NCBI RefSeq assembly: GCF_900108275.1
Contig: NZ_FNVD01000010.1
Coordinates: forward strand, 58,126-122,125
Origin: Jhaorihella thermophila
Lineage (GTDB): Bacteria; Pseudomonadota; Alphaproteobacteria; Rhodobacterales; Rhodobacteraceae
DNA: 64,000 nucleotides
Direction of reading: 5' to 3'
Below the pieces are notes generated by a model. That model was given only the letters and a program-made list of their open reading frames with translations. It was not told the DNA's origin and ran no database searches. Numbering within the stretch: the stretch's first letter is position 1; every line of letters begins with the position of its first letter. Below are positions 27,332 to 36,514 of this stretch, piece by piece. A program made the position numbers and the translations under genes.

Positions 27332-28371
27332 GCCGCGTCCAGACGATCACCGTGGATGCGGGCGATGCCGGTCAGCGCCTCGACCGATGGCTTCGCCGGC
27401 AATTCCCGCATCTCGGCCAGGGCCGGATCGAAAGGATGTGCCGCAAGGGCGAGTTGCGCGTCGATGGCGGCCGGGTGAAGGCCTCGACCCGGATCGAAGC
27501 CGGCCAAGTGGTGCGCGTTCCCCCGATTCCCGACACCGACGCCCCCCCCGCGCCCGCGCGGCCAGGGATCAGCAAAGCCGATGCCGAGATGATCCGCGCC
27601 TGCCTGATCTGGCGCGACGACCATATCCTAGCCTTGAACAAACCGCCGGGCCTCGCCGTCCAGGGCGGCAGCCGGCAGTCGCGACACGTCGATGCGCTCG
27701 CCGAGGCGCTGCGCTTCGGGCTGGACGAAAAACCGCGCCTCGTGCACCGGCTGGACAAGGACACGTCCGGCGTCCTGCTGCTGGCCCGCACGCGGGCAGT
27801 GGCCGCGGACCTGACCGCAGCCTTCCGTCATCGCGAAACCCGCAAGATCTATTGGGCCGCGGTCGCCGGCGTGCCGCACCCGAAAACGGGCGAGATCATC
27901 ACCGGACTGGTCAAGGCCCCCGGCCACGGCAAGCGCGGCGAAGGGGAAAAGATGCTCTGCATCCACCCGCGCGACATCGACACGACCCCCGGCGCCAAGC
28001 GGGCCGTCACCGAATATACCGTGATCGAGGCCGCCGCCAAACGCGCCGCCTGGGTCGCGCTGAACCCCGTCACCGGCCGCACCCACCAGCTGCGCGCGCA
28101 CATGGCGGAACTCGGCCACCCGATCGTGGGCGACGGAAAATACGGCGGGTCGGGGCAGATGAACCTGGGCGACGGCTGGGGCGCGCAGCTCGGCGGGGAA
28201 GTCAGCCGCAAGCTGCACCTGCATGCGCGCTCGATCACCTTGCGGCACCCCGTCACCGGCAAACCGCTGCACATCGCTGCCGATCTGCCGCCGCACATGG
28301 TGCGCACCTGGGCGCTGTTCCAGTGGAATCCGGCCGACGCGCCCGAAGACCCGTTCGAGGAACAGGCATGA
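27328..28371 (+). CDS. rluC: RluA-family 23S rRNA pseudouridine synthase (RluC-like)
   Basis: Isomerises uridines of 23S rRNA to pseudouridine. The 347-residue protein has an N-terminal S4 RNA-binding domain (about 15-65) and a catalytic domain with HRLDKDTSGVLLLA, in which Asp143 is the catalytic residue. TGRTHQLRAHMAELGHPIVG follows. By organisation it resembles RluC (uridines 955, 2504 and 2580 in E. coli), but RluD cannot be excluded. Its start and stop both overlap neighbours by four bases. Confidence 0.92.
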   Translation: MSRVQTITVDAGDAGQRLDRWLRRQFPHLGQGRIERMCRKGELRVDGGRVKASTRIEAGQVVRVPPIPDTDAPPAPARPGISKADAEMIRACLIWRDDHILALNKPPGLAVQGGSRQSRHVDALAEALRFGLDEKPRLVHRLDKDTSGVLLLARTRAVAADLTAAFRHRETRKIYWAAVAGVPHPKTGEIITGLVKAPGHGKRGEGEKMLCIHPRDIDTTPGAKRAVTEYTVIEAAAKRAAWVALNPVTGRTHQLRAHMAELGHPIVGDGKYGGSGQMNLGDGWGAQLGGEVSRKLHLHARSITLRHPVTGKPLHIAADLPPHMVRTWALFQWNPADAPEDPFEEQA

Positions 28372-29048
28372 GCGCGCGCCTGCGGCTGGTGATCTTCGAC
28401 GTGGACGGCACCTTGGTGGACAGCCAAGGCAGCATCCTGGCCGCGATGCAGGCCGCCTTTGCCCGGCTCGACCTGCCCGCGCCGGATCGCTCGGCGGTGC
28501 TGTCGATCGTCGGGCTCTCGCTGGACCGGGCGATGCAACGGCTCGCGCCCGATCTTCCGGCGTCAGAACACGATGCGCTGGTCAATGCCTACAAACAGGC
28601 CTATTTCGACCGCCGCCAGACGCTGGGCGAAGGGGCCGCGCCGCTCTATCCCGGCGCGATCGAGGTGCTGGAGGCCCTGTCGCACCGCGACGACATGCTG
28701 CTGGGCGTCGCCACCGGCAAGTCGCGCCGCGGCCTGAATGCGATGCTTCAGGCGCACGGGCTTGAACACGTCTTCGTCACGCGACAGGTCGCCGATGATC
28801 ACCCGTCAAAGCCGCACCCGTCGATGATCCTGACCGCGATGGCCGAATGCGGCGTGCAGGCGTGCGACACGGTGATGATCGGCGACACCAGCTTTGACAT
28901 GGAGATGGCACAGGCCGCCGGCGTGGCCGGGATCGGCGTCAGCTGGGGCTATCACGCTCAAACGGAACTGCACCGCGCGCGGCGGATCATCGACCATTTC
29001 CGCGATCTTCCGCCCGCGCTGAACGACATCTGGGCTGAAACGACATGA
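28368..29048 (+). CDS. HAD-superfamily phosphatase (phosphoglycolate phosphatase-like)
   Basis: Cytoplasmic phosphatase, 226 residues. Motif I is IFDVDGTLVDS with nucleophile Asp11 and acid Asp13, motif II is GVATGKS, motif III Lys is in HPSKPHPSM, and motif IV is VMIGDTSFDMEMA. A helical cap lies between motifs I and II. It belongs to the Gph/PgmB-like subclass; the substrate is not determined. It overlaps rluC and the ATP12 gene by four bases on each side. Confidence 0.9.
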   Translation: MSARLRLVIFDVDGTLVDSQGSILAAMQAAFARLDLPAPDRSAVLSIVGLSLDRAMQRLAPDLPASEHDALVNAYKQAYFDRRQTLGEGAAPLYPGAIEVLEALSHRDDMLLGVATGKSRRGLNAMLQAHGLEHVFVTRQVADDHPSKPHPSMILTAMAECGVQACDTVMIGDTSFDMEMAQAAGVAGIGVSWGYHAQTELHRARRIIDHFRDLPPALNDIWAETT

Positions 29049-29749
29049 GCGAATGGAAACGCAAACGCTTCTGGAAAGAGGTCGGCGTGGCGCCGGTGGA
29101 TGAGGGATTCACGGTCGAGCTGGACGGCCGCCGGGTCAAGACCCCCGCCAAGGCCGCGCTGGTCGTGCCGACCCGCGGCATGGCCGAGGCGATCGCCGCC
29201 GAATGGGCCGCGCAGGAGGACGAGATCGACCCGCGGTCGATGCCCTTCACCCGGTCGGCCAATGCAGCGATCGACAAGGTGCGCGCCCAGTTCGACGAGG
29301 TGGCCGAGATCGTCGCTGCCTATGGCGATACGGATCTGCTGTGCTACCGCGCGGACTTTCCACAGGGGCTGATCGACCGGCAGACGGCGGAATGGGATCC
29401 GGTGCTGGACTGGGCGGAAACCGCGCTGGGGGTCCGGTTGCGCGCACATTCCGGCGTCATCCACCGTGCGCAGGACGCAAGCGCGCTCGCGCGGCTGGCC
29501 GCGCAGGTGCGCGCGCTGAGTGCATTCCAGCTCGCCGCGTTCCACGATCTTGTCACGCTGTCGGGGTCGCTGGTCCTGGGCTTCGCCGCCGCGCGGGGCT
29601 GGCGCGCGCCCGAAGAGATCTGGCGGCTGTCGCGTCTCGACGAGGCCTGGCAAGAGGCACAATGGGGCGTGGACGAAGAGGCGCGGCAGATGGCCGAAAC
29701 GAAAAAGGCGGACTTCATGCACGCCAAGCGGTTTTTCGACCTGAGCTGA
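29045..29749 (+). CDS. ATP12 family F1-ATPase assembly chaperone
   Basis: Chaperone of the ATP12 family, which in mitochondria binds the F1 alpha subunit during assembly. The 234-residue protein begins with WKRKRFWKEVGVAPVDEGFT and carries the family motifs FTVELDGRRVKTPAKAALV, EWAAQEDEIDP and TDLLCYRAD. Alphaproteobacteria keep this gene. It closes a four-gene overlapping chain (crcB-rluC-HAD-ATP12). The Fo operon of the same complex is 20 kb away, on the opposite strand. Confidence 0.93.
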   Translation: MSEWKRKRFWKEVGVAPVDEGFTVELDGRRVKTPAKAALVVPTRGMAEAIAAEWAAQEDEIDPRSMPFTRSANAAIDKVRAQFDEVAEIVAAYGDTDLLCYRADFPQGLIDRQTAEWDPVLDWAETALGVRLRAHSGVIHRAQDASALARLAAQVRALSAFQLAAFHDLVTLSGSLVLGFAAARGWRAPEEIWRLSRLDEAWQEAQWGVDEEARQMAETKKADFMHAKRFFDLS

Positions 29750-29815
29750 TCGCCCGCCACGGCGAAACCTGTCGGGAACCTGCATTCCGGCCCATCAATA
29801 ACGATGATGATGCCC

Positions 29816-29935
29816 TTGACCTTTTGCGATGAATCCGCCCAAACTCGGCCCCACTGAAACGGGGAATGCCCGTTTTCGGGCTTCACAAAACGGCGCGTCA
29901 TGCGCCGAAAAACCCGCCCCCTCGGGGGCGGAAAA
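29816..29935 (+). promoter_or_regulatory. bztA promoter and structured 5' leader
   Basis: A possible promoter TTGACC (29816-29821) with CAAACT 18 bases later precedes a leader of about 100 bases. The leader holds stem-loops AACGGG-GAATG-CCCGTT (29858-29874), CGGCGC-GTCAT-GCGCCG (29891-29907) and CGCCCCC-TC-GGGGGCG (29915-29930). The first overlaps an alternative stem GCCCG-TTTT-CGGGC (29868-29881), so only one of the two can form. The ribosome binding site AGGAAGAGG follows the third stem. Confidence 0.5.
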
Positions 29936-29951
29936 TCAGGAAGAGGTTAAA

Positions 29952-30968
29952 ATGAAGAAAACCGTACTTTTTGGCGCGCTCACCATCGCCGGCCTGGCCG
30001 CGGGTGCCGCTGCGGCGGGCACGTTGGACGACGTCAAGGCCCGCGGCAAGCTGAACTGCGGCGTGACCACCGGCCTGGTCGGGTTCGCTGCGCCTGACGC
30101 CAATGGGGAGTGGCACGGTTTCGACGTGGCCGTGTGCCGCGCCGTCGCCGCAGCCGTTCTGGGCGACCAGAACGCGATAGAATTCGTGCCGACCACCGGC
30201 AAGACCCGCTTTACCGCGCTGGCGTCGGGCGAAGTGGACATGCTGGCCCGGAACACCACCTGGACCTTCAGCCGCGACGTGGACCTCAAGTTCGAATTCG
30301 TCGGCGTGAACTACTATGACGGTCAGGGCTTCATGGTGCCCAAGTCGCTGGGCGTGAGCTCGGCCAAAGAGCTGGACGGCGCCACCGTCTGCATCCAGAC
30401 CGGCACCACCACCGAGCTGAACCTGGCGGACTTCTTCCGCTCCAACAACATCAGCTATGAGCCGGTGCCGATCGAAACCAACGCAGAGGCGCAGCAGCAG
30501 TATCTGGCCGGCGCCTGCGACGTCTATACCACCGACGCCTCGGGCCTGGCCGCGACCCGCGCCACCTTCGAGAATCCCGGCGATCACGTGATCCTGCCGG
30601 AAATCATCTCGAAAGAGCCGCTTGGCCCGCTCGTGCGCCACGGTGACCCGGAATGGGGCGACCTCGTGCGCTGGACCCTGAACGCGCTGATCTCGGCCGA
30701 AGAGCTGGGCATCACCTCGGCCAATATCGACGAGCTGAAGAAGGGCACCAACAACCCCGAGATCAACCGGATCCTGGGCACCGAAGGCAAGCTGGGCGAG
30801 ATGCTCGGCCTGGATGCCGACTGGGCCTATCGCGCCATCAAGGCCAACGGCAACTACGGTGAAATCTTCGCCAAGAACATCGGCGAAAACACCCCCGTCG
30901 GCCTGGCCCGCGGCCTGAACGCCCAGTGGAAAGAAGGCGGTCTGCTGTACTCGCCGCCGTTCCGCTAA
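29952..30968 (+). CDS. bztA: Amino-acid ABC transporter substrate-binding protein BztA
   Basis: Periplasmic binding protein, 338 residues, for glutamate, glutamine, aspartate and asparagine by family (Bzt/Aap general amino-acid uptake). It has a signal peptide to about residue 22 and then the SBP3 fold: LNCGVTTGLVGFAAPD, WHGFDVAVCRAVAAAVLG and ARNTTWTFSRDVDLKFEF. A strong stem-loop follows the stop and probably limits read-through into the permease genes, giving excess binding protein. Expression may be controlled by the structured leader. Confidence 0.95.
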   Translation: MKKTVLFGALTIAGLAAGAAAAGTLDDVKARGKLNCGVTTGLVGFAAPDANGEWHGFDVAVCRAVAAAVLGDQNAIEFVPTTGKTRFTALASGEVDMLARNTTWTFSRDVDLKFEFVGVNYYDGQGFMVPKSLGVSSAKELDGATVCIQTGTTTELNLADFFRSNNISYEPVPIETNAEAQQQYLAGACDVYTTDASGLAATRATFENPGDHVILPEIISKEPLGPLVRHGDPEWGDLVRWTLNALISAEELGITSANIDELKKGTNNPEINRILGTEGKLGEMLGLDADWAYRAIKANGNYGEIFAKNIGENTPVGLARGLNAQWKEGGLLYSPPFR

Positions 30969-30981
30969 GACAACCAACGCA

Positions 30982-31010
30982 AAGGGCGCAGGTATCCTGC
31001 GCCCTTTTTG
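30982..31010 (+). terminator. Stem-loop with T-tract between bztA and bztB
   Basis: AAAGGGCGCAGG-TAT-CCTGCGCCCTTT with five T residues at the end, 14 bases after the bztA stop. Because bztBCD follow on the same strand, it probably acts as a partial terminator or mRNA 3'-end stabiliser for bztA. Confidence 0.9.
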
Positions 31011-31097
31011 CATAACCACAGGTTTCCGGTCTGTGCAGAGCGGGGGATGAACCGCCGCCACGAGACAAGACCGGAGTGCCACGGGGATTTTTCGGTC

Positions 31098-32366
31098 ATG
31101 ACAACTCTCACGGACCCGCCGAAGGAGCAGTTCCGGCTGTCGATGCTCCTTTACGATATGCGGTATCGCTCAGCCACGATCCAGGTCATCGCCCTGATGG
31201 GCTTCATGCTGCTGGCGGCGTGGCTCATCAACAACACGGCACAAAACCTCGCCGCGCTGGGCAAGCCGATCGATTTCGGGTTCCTCAGCGAACCGGCCGG
31301 GTATGACATCAACCAGAGGCTTCTGGACTACAACTCTCAGGATTCGCATCTGCGGGCGGCCTTCATGGGGCTGCTCAACACGCTGGTCGTGGCGGTTCTG
31401 GGATGCGCCACAGCCACGATCCTTGGCGTGATCATCGGCGTTTTGCGGCTTTCGCACAACTGGCTGGTGTCGCGGCTGATGACGATCTATGTGGAAGCGT
31501 TCCGCAACGTGCCGGTGCTTTTGTGGATCGTCTTCATCATGGCGATCCTGATCGAGACGCTGCCCGCGCCGCGCGCCTTCCGGGGCGACAACCCGACCGC
31601 CGAGATGATGCTGGGCGACAGCGTGGCGGTTACGAACCGCGGGGTCTACATCCCCGAGGTGCTGTTTTCCAACAGTCTGGGCGACGTTCACCTGTTCGGC
31701 AATTCGCCGCTGCGGTTCGACGTCAGCCTTGACCTGGTCGTGATCCTGATCGTGCTGGGGCTGGGACTCTGGGTGTCGCGGCTGATCAAGATCCGCGCCG
31801 ACCGCATTCAGGAGGCCACCGGCGACCGACCGACAACTTGGTATCTGCGCCTTGGCGTGGTGCTGGTTCCATTGCTCGTCGTCCTGTGGTGGCTGGGCTT
31901 CCATTTCGGCTACCCAGAGCTCAAGGGCTTCAACTTCCGCGGCGGCACGCATCTGCGCAACTCGTTGATCGCGCTTTGGCTGGCGCTGTCGCTCTATACC
32001 GCCGCCTTCATCGCCGAGATCGTCCGCGCCGGCATCATGGCCATCCCCAAGGGTCAGACCGAGGCCGCCGCCGCGCTGGGCCTGCGTCCGCGCCGGATCA
32101 TGAGTCTCGTGATCCTGCCGCAGGCGCTGCGGATCATCATTCCGCCGCTGATCTCGAACTATCTGAACCTGACCAAGAACTCGTCGCTGGCGATCGCCGT
32201 GGGCTACATGGACATCACCGGCACGCTGGGCGGGATCACCATGAACCAGACCGGGCGAGAGCTGGAATGCGTGCTGTTGCTGATGCTGGTCTACCTGCTC
32301 ATCAGCCTGAGCATTTCCGCCGTAATGAACTGGTACAACGAATCCGTTAAGCTGAAGGAGCGGTGA
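31098..32366 (+). CDS. bztB: Amino-acid ABC transporter permease BztB
   Basis: Inner-membrane permease subunit of the polar amino-acid uptake system, 422 residues. The HisM/GlnP-type permease domain is split by a large insertion: membrane segments at about 28-50 and 90-160, then a loop, then the rest from about 295. The coupling motif EIVRAGIMAIPKGQTEAAAA binds the ATPase. It pairs with BztC; the two stops and starts are separated by one base. ATG at 31098 is used. Confidence 0.94.
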   Translation: MTTLTDPPKEQFRLSMLLYDMRYRSATIQVIALMGFMLLAAWLINNTAQNLAALGKPIDFGFLSEPAGYDINQRLLDYNSQDSHLRAAFMGLLNTLVVAVLGCATATILGVIIGVLRLSHNWLVSRLMTIYVEAFRNVPVLLWIVFIMAILIETLPAPRAFRGDNPTAEMMLGDSVAVTNRGVYIPEVLFSNSLGDVHLFGNSPLRFDVSLDLVVILIVLGLGLWVSRLIKIRADRIQEATGDRPTTWYLRLGVVLVPLLVVLWWLGFHFGYPELKGFNFRGGTHLRNSLIALWLALSLYTAAFIAEIVRAGIMAIPKGQTEAAAALGLRPRRIMSLVILPQALRIIIPPLISNYLNLTKNSSLAIAVGYMDITGTLGGITMNQTGRELECVLLLMLVYLLISLSISAVMNWYNESVKLKER

Positions 32367-32367
32367 G

Positions 32368-33666
32368 ATGAGTGACAAGGCTTATGTCCGCACCGAGATG
32401 CTGGAGCCGCGCGATCCGCCGCCCTCTTCGGTGGGGCCGATTCACTGGATCCGCGAAAACCTGTTCGCGACCTGGTTCGACGCCATCCTGACGATCCTGT
32501 CGGCGGCCGCCATCATCGGCCTTCTGATCGAGGTGGTTCCGTGGCTGCTGTCGCCCACCTGGGGCGGCACTTCGCTGGACAACTGCCGGAAAATCCTCGC
32601 GGCCGCCAATCACGATGGCGGGGCCTGCTGGGGCGTGATCAGCGAACGCTGGCTGCAGATGCTGTTCGGCTTCTACCCGGCGGAACTCTACTGGCGCCCG
32701 ATCGCGGCTTTCGTGCTGCTGGGGGTGGCGCTGGCGCCGGTTCTGTTCTCGGACAAGGTGCCGGGCAAGCTGCTGTATTTCACGGCGGCCTATCCGTTCT
32801 TCTTCCCCTGGCTGCTGTGGGGCGGCACGATCTGGGGGCCGCTGGCGGCCGCGGCCGGGTTCTTCATCGGCTATGGCGTCTATGTCGTCGCCAGCCGGAT
32901 GGTTGGCAACCTGACCGGCGTAATTGCCGGCATTCTTGCGGCCATCATCTGGTGGCTGGTGCTGTCGGGCTATGCGGTGGACGCGCTGGCCGGCATCGCG
33001 CCGATCGGCATCGAACCGGTCGAAAGCCGCAAGTTCGGCGGCTTCATGCTGTCGATCACGATCGGCGTTGTCGCCATCGGCGCGTCGCTGCCGCTGGGCA
33101 TCGTGCTGGCGCTGGGGCGGCAGTCCGACCTGATGATCGTGAAGTATCTCAGCGTCTGGTTCATCGAGTTCATCCGCGGGGTGCCGCTCATCACCCTGCT
33201 GTTCGTGGCCTCGACGCTGCTGAACATCTTCATGCCGCCGGGCACCGATTTCGACATCATCCTGCGGGTGCTGATCATGGTGACGCTGTTCGCGTCGGCC
33301 TACATGGCCGAGGTGATCCGCGGCGGTCTGGCCGCGCTGCCCAAGGGCCAGTACGAGGCCGCCGACGCGCTGGGCCTTGACTACTGGAAGGCGCAGCGGC
33401 TGGTCATCATGCCGCAGGCGCTGAAGATCTCGATCCCCGGCATCGTGTCGACCTTCATCGGCGTGTTCAAGGACACGACACTGGTGTCGATCATCGGCCT
33501 TCTCGACCCGCTGGGTCTGTCGAACGCCATCCGCGCCGACTCGGCATGGAACGGGATCGTGTGGGAGCTCTACGGCTTCATCGCCCTGATCTTCTTCGTC
33601 TTCACCTTCTCCATGTCCCGCTACTCGATGTACCTGGAGCGCAAGCTTCACACGGGTCACCGCTAA
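32368..33666 (+). CDS. bztC: Amino-acid ABC transporter permease BztC
   Basis: Second membrane subunit of the Bzt transporter, 432 residues, with about nine hydrophobic segments. The ATPase-coupling loop reads EVIRGGLAALPKGQYEAADA, and the permease core follows FIRGVPLITLLFVASTLL. N-terminal segments beyond the permease core are typical of BztC/AapM. It begins one base after bztB and is followed 12 bases later by bztD, so bztBCD form one transcript. Confidence 0.94.
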   Translation: MSDKAYVRTEMLEPRDPPPSSVGPIHWIRENLFATWFDAILTILSAAAIIGLLIEVVPWLLSPTWGGTSLDNCRKILAAANHDGGACWGVISERWLQMLFGFYPAELYWRPIAAFVLLGVALAPVLFSDKVPGKLLYFTAAYPFFFPWLLWGGTIWGPLAAAAGFFIGYGVYVVASRMVGNLTGVIAGILAAIIWWLVLSGYAVDALAGIAPIGIEPVESRKFGGFMLSITIGVVAIGASLPLGIVLALGRQSDLMIVKYLSVWFIEFIRGVPLITLLFVASTLLNIFMPPGTDFDIILRVLIMVTLFASAYMAEVIRGGLAALPKGQYEAADALGLDYWKAQRLVIMPQALKISIPGIVSTFIGVFKDTTLVSIIGLLDPLGLSNAIRADSAWNGIVWELYGFIALIFFVFTFSMSRYSMYLERKLHTGHR

Positions 33667-33678
33667 GGAAATCAATCC

Positions 33679-34470
33679 ATGTCTCAACTTGCAGTAGACC
33701 GCGAAATCGACCGTTCGAAGATGAAGGTCTCGGACGAGGTCGCAATCGAAATCATCGGCATGAACAAGTGGTTCGGATCGTTCCACGTTCTGCGCGACAT
33801 CAACCTGACGGTGAACCGGGGCGAGCGCATCGTCATCGCCGGCCCGTCGGGGTCGGGCAAATCGACCCTGATCCGCTGCATCAACGCGCTGGAGGAACAC
33901 CAGGAAGGCAAGATCATCGTCGAGGGAACCGAGCTTTCGAGCGATCTGAAGAACATCGACAAGATCCGCTCCGAAGTCGGGATGGTGTTCCAGCACTTCA
34001 ACCTTTTCCCGCATCTGACGGTGCTGGAGAATTGCACGCTGGCCCCGATCTGGGTGCGCAAGACGCCCCGGAAAGAGGCCGAGGAACGAGCGATGCATTT
34101 CCTGGAAAAGGTGAAGATCCCCGAGCAGGCCAACAAGTATCCCGGCCAGCTTTCGGGTGGTCAGCAGCAGCGCGTGGCGATCGCGCGAAGCCTGTGCATG
34201 ATGCCCAAGATCATGCTGTTCGACGAACCGACCTCGGCGCTGGACCCCGAGATGATCAAGGAGGTGCTCGACACCATGATCGAGCTGGCCGAGGAGGGCA
34301 TGACCATGCTCTGCGTCACCCACGAAATGGGCTTTGCCCGTCAGGTGGCGAACCGGGTGATCTTCATGGATGCCGGCCAGATCGTCGAGCAGAACGAGCC
34401 GGAAGAGTTCTTCAACAATCCGCAAAGCGACCGGACCAAGCTGTTCCTCAGCCAGATCTTGGGTCACTGA
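33679..34470 (+). CDS. bztD: Amino-acid ABC transporter ATP-binding protein BztD
   Basis: ATPase that powers Bzt uptake, 263 residues. Walker A GPSGSGKS (55-62), signature LSGGQQQR (158-165), Walker [15 protein letters not shown] (178-191) and the switch histidine in CVTHEMGFA are all present. It begins with about 20 extra residues before the ABC domain, as in AapP/BztD. It is the last gene of the operon; a terminator follows at 34489. Confidence 0.96.
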   Translation: MSQLAVDREIDRSKMKVSDEVAIEIIGMNKWFGSFHVLRDINLTVNRGERIVIAGPSGSGKSTLIRCINALEEHQEGKIIVEGTELSSDLKNIDKIRSEVGMVFQHFNLFPHLTVLENCTLAPIWVRKTPRKEAEERAMHFLEKVKIPEQANKYPGQLSGGQQQRVAIARSLCMMPKIMLFDEPTSALDPEMIKEVLDTMIELAEEGMTMLCVTHEMGFARQVANRVIFMDAGQIVEQNEPEEFFNNPQSDRTKLFLSQILGH

Positions 34471-34488
34471 GGCGAACCGAACCGCAGG

Positions 34489-34518
34489 AAAAGGCCGGGA
34501 CTTGTGCCCGGCCTTTTT
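34489..34518 (+). terminator. Terminator after bztD
   Basis: AAAGGCCGGG and CCCGGCCTTTTT form a 10-bp stem with a 7-base loop and a T-tract, 18 bases past the bztD stop. On the opposite strand it also lies just after the SixA-like stop, so it can serve both convergent units. Confidence 0.92.
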
Positions 34519-34527
34519 CGTTGCAGC

Positions 34528-35028
34528 CTATTCCTGCAACAGTTCGCGCGGCACGACAAAGTCCAACACGCGGCCGCCGCGCCACTTGACCCGGTCCCAT
34601 CGGTCATCGTCGAACTCGACCACCAGCGTCGCGCCGGTGGGATAGTCGAGGAACCTGGGGTGTTCCGGTGGCTCTTCCACGATGCCTTCGGCAAACCCGG
34701 CAATGCCGGGGTTGTGCGCGATCAGCAGAACCATGTCGCCGGTGGCGCGGTTCAGCACCCGCAGGATCTGGTTCGCGGTCGCTCGGTAAAGTTCGGGCAG
34801 GTATTCCACCTTGTCGGGATCGATCCGCAGTCCGCCCAGGGTCTCCTTGGTGCGGACGGCGTCCGAGCAAAGCACCTCGTCAGGCAGATATCCCTTTTTC
34901 CTCAGCCAGTTGCCCAGGACCTCGGCGGACCGGCGGCCACGCTTGTTCAGGGGGCGGTCGTGATCGTCCAGGCCGGGATGATTCCAGCTGGACTTGGCGT
35001 GGCGCATCAGGATCAAGGTCTTGGTCAT
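34528..35028 (-). CDS. SixA-like phosphohistidine phosphatase / histidine phosphatase family
   Basis: Cytoplasmic histidine phosphatase, 166 residues. The catalytic RHAKSSW with His10 lies at the N-terminus, and the second catalytic His is in LLIAHNPGIAGF. SixA removes phosphate from HPt histidines or from PtsN-type proteins; the target here is unknown. ATG at 35028 overlaps the ferredoxin-like gene stop as ATGA, so its translation is coupled. It is convergent with bztD. Confidence 0.92.
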   Translation of the reverse strand: MTKTLILMRHAKSSWNHPGLDDHDRPLNKRGRRSAEVLGNWLRKKGYLPDEVLCSDAVRTKETLGGLRIDPDKVEYLPELYRATANQILRVLNRATGDMVLLIAHNPGIAGFAEGIVEEPPEHPRFLDYPTGATLVVEFDDDRWDRVKWRGGRVLDFVVPRELLQE

Positions 35029-35681
35029 CTTGGGTGAAATGCCTTCATATGGTGGGCGGACTGTTCGGGCCGGCGCGCGGCGCCGCGACTCAGAGGACAG
35101 GCGAGGCGCGCGGCGCACCCCTGCATCATACAGGATTGACCGGCAAGTGTATCCAGATACCTGTGGCAGGCGTCCACATCGTATCGGGCCTCGCCGCTCA
35201 GCGCACCCACGGGGCAGGCCGTGGTGCAGGGGCGGTCCCGGCAGTTCGCGCACGGGGATCGCCCGCGGACGGCGGGTATCGCCAGTTCTTCGGCGAAATG
35301 CAGGGCGCCACGGCAAGAGATCATCAGCCCCACCGTATCATGCACCATCATGCCGACGGGGCTGGGATGCGCCCGGCCGGATTTCAGCGCCCAGTCGATG
35401 AAGGGGGCATAAGGCGGCCCGCCAAAGGGGAAATGGGCCGTCGCTCCGAACCGCGCGGCCATCGCTTTGATGACGCGGGCCGACCAGCGGTCCACCGGGT
35501 CGGGGTTTCCATCGGCATGTTCGGGCGCGGCGGTGAAAACGTCCCAGAACCCCGGCCCCGCGCCCAGCAGGATCAGCGTGCCGCCATCCAGCGCCTTGGC
35601 GCCCGTGCGCTCGGGGTGCAGCGCGCCCATAACGATCAGGCCATGGCCGCGCGCCGCCTCTTCGATGGCGGCGTAGGTCAT
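35025..35681 (-). CDS. 4Fe-4S ferredoxin-type protein, QueG-like C-terminus
   Basis: Iron-sulfur protein of 218 residues with no assigned reaction. Cysteines 144, 147, 152 and 156 (CANCRDRPCTTACP) and a second set at 172, 184, 189 and 195 could hold two [4Fe-4S] clusters, as in epoxyqueuosine reductase and reductive dehalogenases. It is too short for QueG, and the N-terminal half has no cobalamin-binding motif that I recognise. It overlaps the downstream SixA-like gene and the upstream hydroxylase gene by four bases each. Its function may relate to one of them. Confidence 0.8.
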   Translation of the reverse strand: MTYAAIEEAARGHGLIVMGALHPERTGAKALDGGTLILLGAGPGFWDVFTAAPEHADGNPDPVDRWSARVIKAMAARFGATAHFPFGGPPYAPFIDWALKSGRAHPSPVGMMVHDTVGLMISCRGALHFAEELAIPAVRGRSPCANCRDRPCTTACPVGALSGEARYDVDACHRYLDTLAGQSCMMQGCAARLACPLSRGAARRPEQSAHHMKAFHPR

Positions 35682-36514
35682 GCCTTCACAAAGGGCAGTT
35701 TCAGCGACCAGCCCAGCCGGGCCGGGCGATCATCCTGCCAGCGCAGACCCACGGTCATGCCGTCGTGTCCCTCGGCGGGCTGGGCGACATAGGTGCCGAA
35801 CAGGCGGTCCCAGATCGACAGGGCAAAGCCGAAATTGCTGTCATGTTCCTGCCGGTGAACCGAATGGTGGACGCGGTGCATGTCGGGCGTGACCAGCACC
35901 AGCCGCAACGCGCGATCCACGCCAGTTGGCAGCGCCCAGTTGGCGTGGTTGAACAGGGCGGTGCCGCTCAGAATGATCTCGAACAGCAGAACGGCCACCG
36001 CCGCCGGTCCGATCAGATAGACCACGCCGATCTTGAGCAGCATCGACAGCGCGATCTCGACCGGGTGAAAGCGAAACGCCGTGGTCGCGTCCATGTCCCT
36101 GTCCGCGTGGTGAACGCGATGAAGCCGCCACAGGATCGGCACCTTGTGGGTCAGCAGATGCTGGGCCCAGATCGCGAAGTCGAGAACCAGAACGGCGAGA
36201 ACGATCTCGGCCCAGTCCGGCCATCCGAGGCGGTTGAACAGGCCCCATCCGTTCGCCTGCGCATCCAGCGCCGCGCCGATCGCCAGAACCGGCAGACCCA
36301 CCGCCATGAGGCGCAGCGTGGCCGCATTCAGAATCGTGATTGCCCAGTTGGTCGGCCACCGGCGGGCGCGCGGCTGGGCGCGGCGGCGGCGTGGCGCCAG
36401 CGCCTCGGCCGCGGCGAAAACGGCGACCAGGCCCAGAAAGGCCAAGAGCCGAAAAAGCAGTTCGTGTTCCATGCATTCAAGGTCGTGCATGTCACGGCGA
36501 ACCGCAAGGGGCAT
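35678..36514 (-). CDS. Sterol desaturase / fatty acid hydroxylase family protein
   Basis: Integral membrane di-iron oxygenase, 278 residues. Histidine boxes are HLLTH (119-123), HRVHH (132-136) and HRVHHSVH (213-220), with hydrophobic segments before and between them. In bacteria such enzymes hydroxylate or desaturate lipids such as ornithine lipids, carotenoids or hopanoids. Substrate unknown. ATG at 36514 overlaps the argB stop as TGATG; an internal ATG at 36472 could be the true start because it precedes the first hydrophobic segment directly. Confidence 0.88.
   Translation of the reverse strand: MPLAVRRDMHDLECMEHELLFRLLAFLGLVAVFAAAEALAPRRRRAQPRARRWPTNWAITILNAATLRLMAVGLPVLAIGAALDAQANGWGLFNRLGWPDWAEIVLAVLVLDFAIWAQHLLTHKVPILWRLHRVHHADRDMDATTAFRFHPVEIALSMLLKIGVVYLIGPAAVAVLLFEIILSGTALFNHANWALPTGVDRALRLVLVTPDMHRVHHSVHRQEHDSNFGFALSIWDRLFGTYVAQPAEGHDGMTVGLRWQDDRPARLGWSLKLPFVKA

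Noticed and set aside
29804..29857. 17-residue leader peptide before bztA (three ATGs in a row)
   Set aside because: The best promoter candidate lies inside it, so it would not be transcribed, and it has no run of regulatory codons.
35025..35681. Epoxyqueuosine reductase QueG
   Set aside because: Only the iron-sulfur part is similar; the protein is much shorter and lacks the cobalamin-binding region.
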